Shown in pieces: positions 6,223 through 10,783 of a DNA stretch of 10,783 nt. A program made the position numbers and the translations under genes. Below the pieces are notes generated by a model. It was not told the DNA's origin. It searched no databases and worked only from the letters and a program-made list of their open reading frames with translations. Source of the DNA: Rhodospirillales bacterium. Lineage in GTDB: Bacteria > Pseudomonadota > Alphaproteobacteria > Rhodospirillales > Casp-alpha2. The stretch is from the NCBI GenBank assembly GCA_028282185.1, contig JANQIJ010000427.1:1-10783 (forward strand), given 5' to 3'. Within the stretch, counting starts at the first letter, position 1; each line of letters starts with the position of its first letter.

Positions 6223-7337
6223 CGCGGCGCCTTTCCCCGGGCGATGGCGAGCAGCGCCGCCGCGACCCTGGTGGCTGCGTTGCCCGTTGTTTGGGCCGGG
6301 TCGGCCAGCGGCATGAAGCCCTCAGGGTCGTTCAGGGCACTGGCCAGGCCGTCCTGCAGGCATTCCCGGTTGGCGACCCAGGGAATTCGGTCCGCGCCAT
6401 TGAGCCAGGCGCGTTCCGCCGGGCGCGGCAGGATCGACAGCACGGTGGCGCCCAAGGCCGCCGTTTCCTGCAACAACGCGGTCGTCACACCGGTGACCAG
6501 ATCGGCCGCCATCAACGCGGGATAGGGGTCGCCGCCCGTGGACCAGGCATCTATCTCGTTTTCGTAGTCGGCGTAGATCTCTCGTGGCGTCTTGGGATGC
6601 AGGCGCAGGGCAATCCGTGCTTCCGGCGCCCGGGCGCGGCGGGCGTCCAACAATTCTTCCAGGACGATTTCCGTTCGCCCGTCTGAACCGCCCCGGCCAG
6701 TGAGGGTGTAATCCGGGCGCCGCCGGTAATCCGCCGGATCGAGGCCGTCCGAAAGCTCGGTCAGGAACAGGATCAGCGGCCCGTCAGGGGGCAGGCCGGG
6801 AAAGGCCTCGCGGCGCAATGCGGCCCGCCCCCGGGCGGCCAACCGGTCGCCGAGCGTTCCCAATCGGTCCAGCCCCGGATGACCGGTGACGACGATCCGG
6901 GCCCCGTCGAAGCCTAGCTTTTCGTAGGCAGCGCCGACGGACGGCTCGGGGACGATCAACCAATCGGGGACATGCGTCAGGGGATCCGTATCGCGGCCGC
7001 GCCAGCGATTTTCCGCGCTGCCGGGCCCGTCGATCAGGCCGACGCTGGGCAAGCCCCGGGCGCGGGCCGCCGCGATCAGGGCGAAGGCGGGCGTCTCCGG
7101 GTTTTCTGAGGTGCCGACTGCGATCACGTCCGGCTTGGCTGCATCCACCGCCGTTTGCGCGTCGTCCAGGTCCTGGGGCGCTTCGCCCCGGGCCGCCAGA
7201 TGGGCAAGCGCGCCGCCGCCCGCCGTCAATGTCAGCCGGCCGCCAAGCCGTCCGACGGTCGCACGCAGGCCCAGCACCATGTTGGCCGCGCCGGGGTCTT
7301 CCACATAGGCCAGAACATGTGGCGCGCCGTCGGTCAT
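6219..7337 (-). CDS. GT-B-fold-like protein, putative glycosyltransferase or sugar-nucleotide hydrolase
   Basis: I do not recognise a precise family. The 372-residue protein reads like a two-Rossmann GT-B enzyme. The N-terminal half starts HVLAYVEDPGAANMV (7-21), where classical members have a Gly-rich loop, and has the strand-like PDVIAVGTSEN (69-79). A linker-like section DWLIVPEPSVGAAYEKLGF (125-143) leads to IVVTGHPGLDRL (148-159), close to the vtGhP-x-lD motif of UDP-GlcNAc 2-epimerase-like and CDP-glycerol transferase-like proteins. The C-terminal half has ALRLHPKT (243-250) and AADLVTGVTTALLQETAALG (277-296), the usual donor-binding region. No signal peptide or membrane segment is evident. 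It starts 3 nt after the oxidoreductase gene and overlaps the acetyltransferase gene by 4 nt. It may be the transferase that attaches the sugar made here, or a PseG-like hydrolase. Confidence 0.6.
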   Translation of the reverse strand: MTDGAPHVLAYVEDPGAANMVLGLRATVGRLGGRLTLTAGGGALAHLAARGEAPQDLDDAQTAVDAAKPDVIAVGTSENPETPAFALIAAARARGLPSVGLIDGPGSAENRWRGRDTDPLTHVPDWLIVPEPSVGAAYEKLGFDGARIVVTGHPGLDRLGTLGDRLAARGRAALRREAFPGLPPDGPLILFLTELSDGLDPADYRRRPDYTLTGRGGSDGRTEIVLEELLDARRARAPEARIALRLHPKTPREIYADYENEIDAWSTGGDPYPALMAADLVTGVTTALLQETAALGATVLSILPRPAERAWLNGADRIPWVANRECLQDGLASALNDPEGFMPLADPAQTTGNAATRVAAALLAIARGKAPR

Positions 7338-7340
7338 GGC

Positions 7341-8360
7341 TCAATCCACCGTCAGGCGCCGGCCGTCCTCGGCGGCGGATTGCAGGATGCGGTCGACGAT
7401 GCGCGCGTTGACCAGGGCGGACGATAGCGGCGACCAGGGCGTTGCGCTGCCCAGGGCGACCGCCGCCAGGTTGTCGTATATACGATAGAGGCTGTCGGTG
7501 ACGGTCGGTTCCAGCATTTCGCCGGCGTCCGGCGATATTTCGTCGGCGTTTTCAAGACCGCGGTTTTCGGCCCGCGGGAAGACCGTCGTGCTCAGGCCTT
7601 CCAGGAGAAACTGCAGGCGGCCAGTCTCGCCCCAGATGTCCAGGCCAACCTCCCGGTAATGGGCGAAATCGACGGTGCCGAAGCTGGCGACCTGGCCATC
7701 TTCAAGCGTCAGGGCGAAAGGCAAGGCCTGATCGCCGGGGACGGAAGAATCGGCGGCCGCCCGGGCCGGGCCCAAGGCTTGGACTGTCGCGACCTCGCCG
7801 ATCAGCATACGGACGAAGTCGATCATATGGCTGCAATTGTTGGCGAGCCCCTTGCCGTAAAGGCCGAACACGGCCTGTGGCCGGCCGATGCGCTCGACCA
7901 GGCCGCCAGAGGCGAGAGTTCGGGACAGGCGGTCCGCCCGCCGCCAATAGTTGACCAGCACGGGAATATTCCGTTCGGCGCAGATCGCCGCCAGGTCATC
8001 GCCGTCGTTGTCTTCCGGGCCGCTCAGCGGCTTTTCAAGCAGCACGGCCTTGAGGTCCGGCATGGCGGCCACCGCCGCCGCGCGGGCTCCCGGTGGTGCT
8101 GCCAGGATGACGACTTCCGGGCGGACGGCTTGGACGGCGTCGGCCACCTCGGCGGTGACTTGCGGCACCTGCCAGTTGTCCCGGGCGTCGGCCTGGGCCG
8201 ATGGGGCGGGATCGACGACGCCCCGCCAATCGAAACCCGGATGGGCGGCCAAGGCTTGGGCATGACAGGCGAAATCAAAGTACCTCGCCATTTTCTCGTC
8301 CCGGCCCAGGCCCGAGGCGATTGCCCCGAAACCGAGCACAAGGGTCCGCAAACCTGTCAT
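7341..8360 (-). CDS. Gfo/Idh/MocA family NAD(P)-dependent sugar oxidoreductase
   Basis: Predicted dehydrogenase acting on a sugar or sugar nucleotide. From the chosen start the protein is 339 residues, normal for the family. An N-terminal Rossmann fold shows LVLGFGAIASG at 7-17 and an acidic residue (D50) ending the second strand (GVVD), which favours NAD. The family's EKP signature is at 109-111 (LLEKPLS), giving the catalytic-site Lys110. The later NNCSHMIDFVRML at 174-186 supplies the His178/Asp181 pair typical of the substrate site. I prefer the ATG at 8360 over an upstream in-frame start at 8381, because it overlaps the preceding stop as ATGA, as at another junction of this operon, and places the Rossmann strand six residues in. 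With the aminotransferase it could make a keto sugar that is then aminated; the substrate is unknown. Confidence 0.88.
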   Translation of the reverse strand: MTGLRTLVLGFGAIASGLGRDEKMARYFDFACHAQALAAHPGFDWRGVVDPAPSAQADARDNWQVPQVTAEVADAVQAVRPEVVILAAPPGARAAAVAAMPDLKAVLLEKPLSGPEDNDGDDLAAICAERNIPVLVNYWRRADRLSRTLASGGLVERIGRPQAVFGLYGKGLANNCSHMIDFVRMLIGEVATVQALGPARAAADSSVPGDQALPFALTLEDGQVASFGTVDFAHYREVGLDIWGETGRLQFLLEGLSTTVFPRAENRGLENADEISPDAGEMLEPTVTDSLYRIYDNLAAVALGSATPWSPLSSALVNARIVDRILQSAAEDGRRLTVD

Positions 8361-9130
8361 CGCGCGGCCTTTTCCTCGCAATGGCGGTTGATCTCGCGCA
8401 GCGCCGGTTCGCGGTTCAACAACGCCAAGATGTCGGCGACGCGAAAGCCATCGCCTTTTTCCGCGTCCATCCGTTCGTAGACCGCGCGGATCAGTTCCAG
8501 GTCTTCCGGATAATCCAATTGCAGACGGACCCCCGGGTCCCGTTCCGTTTCCGGCGCCGTCAGGTGGTGGATCTTGTAGGCCTCCGGATGTTCATAGAAA
8601 TACAGCGACACGTGCTCCCGGACGGCGGGATCTTCGATCGTCTCCGCGACATGGGCCAGATCGGTAAAGCGGAAGACCTGGGCGTCGATGCCTTGCGGCC
8701 AAGTCAGGTTTTGCGTGGTGCTGACCACGTCGACGCCGCCGGCCAGGAACGTCTCGACGGCCTGATCGACGACCCGGGGGTCGAGCAACGGCGCATCGCC
8801 GCAGATTTCGACGATGACGTCGCTGTTCATCATGCGCTGGGCTTGCACGACCCGGTCCAGCACGTCGTCCTCGGACCCGCGATAGCAGGGCAGGCCACGG
8901 CCCTTGGCCCAGGCTTCCAGCGCGTCGTCGGCCGGGTTGGTCGTGGTCGCCAGGACGATGGCGTCCAGCTCCTTCGCCTGTTCCAACCTGCGGACCAGGC
9001 GTTCCAGGGCCGGCTTTCCCGCGACGTCCATCAGCACCTTGCCGGGCAGGCGCGCGGCCGACATGCGGGCCTCGATGCTGGCGACCACCCGGGGGCTATC
9101 GGTGGCGAGGGGCTGGCCGGCGCCGGTCAT
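8357..9130 (-). CDS. SpsF-type cytidylyltransferase (257 aa), complete
   Basis: Nucleotidyltransferase of the CMP-KDO/CMP-sialate synthetase superfamily, SpsF-like branch, expected to activate a sugar acid with CTP. Visible motifs, in order: the nucleotide-binding loop ARMSAARLPGKVL (21-33), RGSEDDVLDRVV (84-95), the metal-site strand EICGDAPLLDP (108-118), WPQGIDAQVF (144-153), REHVSLYFYEHPE (171-183), and RLQLDYPEDLELI (202-214). Length fits the family (about 240-260). The ATG at 9130 lies 3 nt after the aminotransferase stop, with GAAAGG upstream. It is the second protein of this type in the operon; the other is the partial gene at the right edge. The product is either the CMP-activated form of the operon's sugar or a related one. 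SpsF relatives are often labelled only as glycosyltransferase family or spore coat polysaccharide proteins. Confidence 0.88.
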   Translation of the reverse strand: MTGAGQPLATDSPRVVASIEARMSAARLPGKVLMDVAGKPALERLVRRLEQAKELDAIVLATTTNPADDALEAWAKGRGLPCYRGSEDDVLDRVVQAQRMMNSDVIVEICGDAPLLDPRVVDQAVETFLAGGVDVVSTTQNLTWPQGIDAQVFRFTDLAHVAETIEDPAVREHVSLYFYEHPEAYKIHHLTAPETERDPGVRLQLDYPEDLELIRAVYERMDAEKGDGFRVADILALLNREPALREINRHCEEKAAR

Positions 9131-9133
9131 GGC

Positions 9134-10414
9134 TCAGGCGCCTTTCGCCAGGGCGTTCAGGTCGGCCCGGTATTCGTGGACCTTGCGGATCGCCTCGACC
9201 ATGCGGGCGGCAAGGGTGTCGTCGACGTCGAAGGCGCAGGGCTCGAAGCAGACGGCTTCCTTTTCATGCAGGCGCTCGGTAATCGGGCAGAGACCGTCCG
9301 GATAGGTCCGCCCGGTCAGAGTAAATGGCCAGCCGTCGCGGCCGATGGCAACGCGGTCGCGGAACAGGGGCAGGCGGTACAAGGGCGCCACATAGGCCAG
9401 TTCATGGGGGAAGCCTTCGGCGGCCAGCGCCTTGGAAAACAGCTCGCGGCTGACGCCGACCACGTCCTCGTCGAATTTGACCAGCCAGATGTAATAGTTG
9501 TGGCGGCAGCCGTCGCGCACCACGGGCACGGTCCAACCGTCCAGGTCGCGGGTGCCTTCCGACAGCGTTTCCGCCAGCTTCTCGCGGGTTGCCACGTGCC
9601 GTTCCAATGCGGCCAGTTGCACCAGGCCGACGGCGGCGGACAACTCCGTCATGCGGAAGTTGAAGCCGACCATGTTGGTGGCATCGGAAAGGCCTTCGCT
9701 GGCGACCAGGTTTTCCCCGTGGTTGCGGATCATCTGCAGGCGCCGGGCCAGGTCGTCGTCGTCGGTGACGCAGACGCCCCCTTCGCCCGTGTGGATGTGC
9801 TTGTGATAATTCAGGCTGGCGATCCCGATATGGCCCACCGTGCCCGTCGCCCGGCCGTTTTCCCGGCCGAGCGGCGCCTGGGCATTGTCTTCGATCATGT
9901 AGATGCCACGGTCGTCGCAGAGTTGGCGCAGCTCCGCCAAGCGCGCCGGATGCCCGAACAGGTTGACGGCCATGATCGCGCGGGTGCGCTCGGTGATCTG
10001 TTCGCGCACGCGGTCCGGGTCGATGCAGAAGGTCTGGTCCTCGATATCGGCGAAGACGGGAATGCCGCCGTAGATCAGCGGCGCCATGGTCGTCGCCGAC
10101 ATGGTCCAGGGCGGGACGATGACTTCGTCGCCCGGGCCGAGGCCGATGGCCCCCATGGCGGCGAACAGGCCGGACGTGTTGGAATTGACGCTGACCGCGT
10201 GTTTGACGCCGAACCGTTCGGCCCAGGCGGCCTCGAACTCACGCACCTTGGGGCCGCCCAAAAATTCCGGTCCGGGCGATCCGAAAAAGCCGGACAGACA
10301 GCCCGATTCCATGACCTCCTGCACCGCCGCCATCTCGCCGGCGCCGATGGAGGGATAATGCGGCGGTTCGTCCGGAATGACCGGCGCGCCGCCGAGAAGT
10401 GCGAGTTTGCTCAT
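9134..10414 (-). CDS. DegT/DnrJ/EryC1/StrS family PLP-dependent sugar aminotransferase
   Basis: Sugar-nucleotide (or sugar) aminotransferase that uses PLP and normally glutamate or glutamine to turn a keto sugar into an amino sugar. The 426-residue protein has the family's complete layout: phosphate-binding SNTSGL (78-83), GDEVIVPPWTMSAT (95-108), FADIEDQTFCIDP (121-133), AVNLFGHPA (149-157), MIEDNAQAPLG (173-183) with Asp176 for the pyridine nitrogen, and NYHKHIHTGEGG (202-213) with Lys205 as the PLP Schiff-base lysine. NMVGFNFRMTELSAAVGLVQ (247-266) is the usual subunit-contact signature. Nothing catalytic is missing. It begins MSKLALLGG, a start common in this family, 19 bp after the partial cytidylyltransferase gene, with AAAGG upstream. 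Relatives make perosamine, bacillosamine and pseudaminic-acid precursors; sequence alone does not choose among these. Confidence 0.93.
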   Translation of the reverse strand: MSKLALLGGAPVIPDEPPHYPSIGAGEMAAVQEVMESGCLSGFFGSPGPEFLGGPKVREFEAAWAERFGVKHAVSVNSNTSGLFAAMGAIGLGPGDEVIVPPWTMSATTMAPLIYGGIPVFADIEDQTFCIDPDRVREQITERTRAIMAVNLFGHPARLAELRQLCDDRGIYMIEDNAQAPLGRENGRATGTVGHIGIASLNYHKHIHTGEGGVCVTDDDDLARRLQMIRNHGENLVASEGLSDATNMVGFNFRMTELSAAVGLVQLAALERHVATREKLAETLSEGTRDLDGWTVPVVRDGCRHNYYIWLVKFDEDVVGVSRELFSKALAAEGFPHELAYVAPLYRLPLFRDRVAIGRDGWPFTLTGRTYPDGLCPITERLHEKEAVCFEPCAFDVDDTLAARMVEAIRKVHEYRADLNALAKGA

Positions 10415-10433
10415 GGGCTTGGCCTTTCAGGTC

Positions 10434-10783
10434 TCAGTCTTGCGTGGTCCGAGCCATGTCCATCAGTTGCTCCACCGCGCTGAGATGATCCAGCGGATCG
10501 CCAAGAGCTTCCAGGCGGCCGGCCAGGGCCCGCGCCCGGGCTAAATCCTCTGCCGTATCGACGGTCAGGGCAAAATCACGAAGTCCGGCGCGGCTGGCCG
10601 CGACGTTCTCGATGTGGAATGAAGCCGCGTTGTCGTAAATGAAGGTGGTCACGTGTTCCCGGTCCTCCGGCGCGTCGGCCGTGTCGGCTGTGTGGGCCAG
10701 GCAGGCCCGGGAAACGGCTTCCACCGTAATGCCGGGCGGAAAGGTCGGCGGAAACCGGTTGGTGGTGATGTCCGGGTTTGTGT
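10434..10783 (-). CDS. SpsF-type cytidylyltransferase, C-terminal part (cut by window edge)
   Basis: The reading frame is open to the right edge, so the true start lies outside. The visible 115 or so residues match the second half of an SpsF-like cytidylyltransferase. After TNPDITTNRFPPTFPPGITV, where the family has a SN-x-FP-x-G-hydrophobic pattern, come EAVSRACL, REHVTTFIYDN, and LTVDTAEDLARARAL, the counterpart of LDYPEDLELI in the neighbouring complete copy. It ends in a short helix-like tail (HLSAVEQLMDMARTTQD). The catalytic loop lies outside, so activity cannot be judged, and a fusion to another N-terminal domain cannot be excluded. It is distinct in sequence from the complete copy, so this is not a recent tandem duplication. 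Confidence 0.8.
   Translation of the reverse strand, partial: TNPDITTNRFPPTFPPGITVEAVSRACLAHTADTADAPEDREHVTTFIYDNAASFHIENVAASRAGLRDFALTVDTAEDLARARALAGRLEALGDPLDHLSAVEQLMDMARTTQD

Noticed and set aside
8361..8381. An upstream start for the oxidoreductase, adding seven residues
   Set aside because: The ATG at 8360 gives the ATGA overlap seen at another border of this operon and places the Rossmann strand correctly; the extension (MRGKGRA) has no family support.
8201..10483. A 760-codon open frame on the plus strand
   Set aside because: It lies opposite four well-recognised genes (aminotransferase, cytidylyltransferase, oxidoreductase and the edge gene). Its translation shows no family motif and is rich in R, G, A, D and V, as expected when GC-rich codons are read on the opposite strand.

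Overview
The window looks like chromosomal DNA from a GC-rich, flagellated alphaproteobacterium, probably a Rhodospirillales-type lineage. The evidence is the fliK-flgD-flgE gene order, the hook and FlgD sequence style, the GC-rich coding DNA and a sigma-54-type promoter in front of hook genes. The genus cannot be named from the sequence alone. Every gene I can support lies on the minus strand, so biological order runs from the high to the low coordinates.

Right part (10783 to 5680): a tightly packed six-gene operon, open at the right edge, for making and attaching an activated sugar. In order: the C-terminal part of an SpsF-type cytidylyltransferase, a DegT/DnrJ/EryC1/StrS-type PLP aminotransferase, a complete second SpsF-type cytidylyltransferase, a Gfo/Idh/MocA NAD(P)-dependent oxidoreductase, a GT-B-like protein of uncertain activity (glycosyltransferase or nucleotide-sugar hydrolase/epimerase type), and a GNAT acetyltransferase. 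The last five are joined by 3-nt gaps or ATGA overlaps. The set suggests synthesis of an amino-, N-acylated, probably CMP-activated sugar. The location next to hook genes suggests flagellar glycosylation, but the acceptor and exact sugar are inference.

Middle (5679 to 5432): a 248-bp spacer. It holds a good sigma-54 (-24/-12) promoter match directed at fliK, with two similar AT-centred inverted-repeat elements 23 bp apart at about -95 and -118, where an enhancer-binding activator such as FlbD would be expected.

Left part (5431 to 60): hook assembly genes. fliK encodes a 606-residue hook-length ruler/switch protein with long low-complexity tracts. flgD encodes the hook cap scaffold. flgE encodes an unusually large 900-residue hook protein whose variable middle carries internally repeated modules, apparently with one module inserted into another. 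The last 59 bases hold no gene but end in a Shine-Dalgarno-like sequence that probably belongs to the next gene beyond the left edge.

Together the genes describe late hook construction under probable sigma-54 control, downstream of a sugar-modification operon transcribed in the same direction. I found no RNA gene, insertion sequence, CRISPR array or attachment site.
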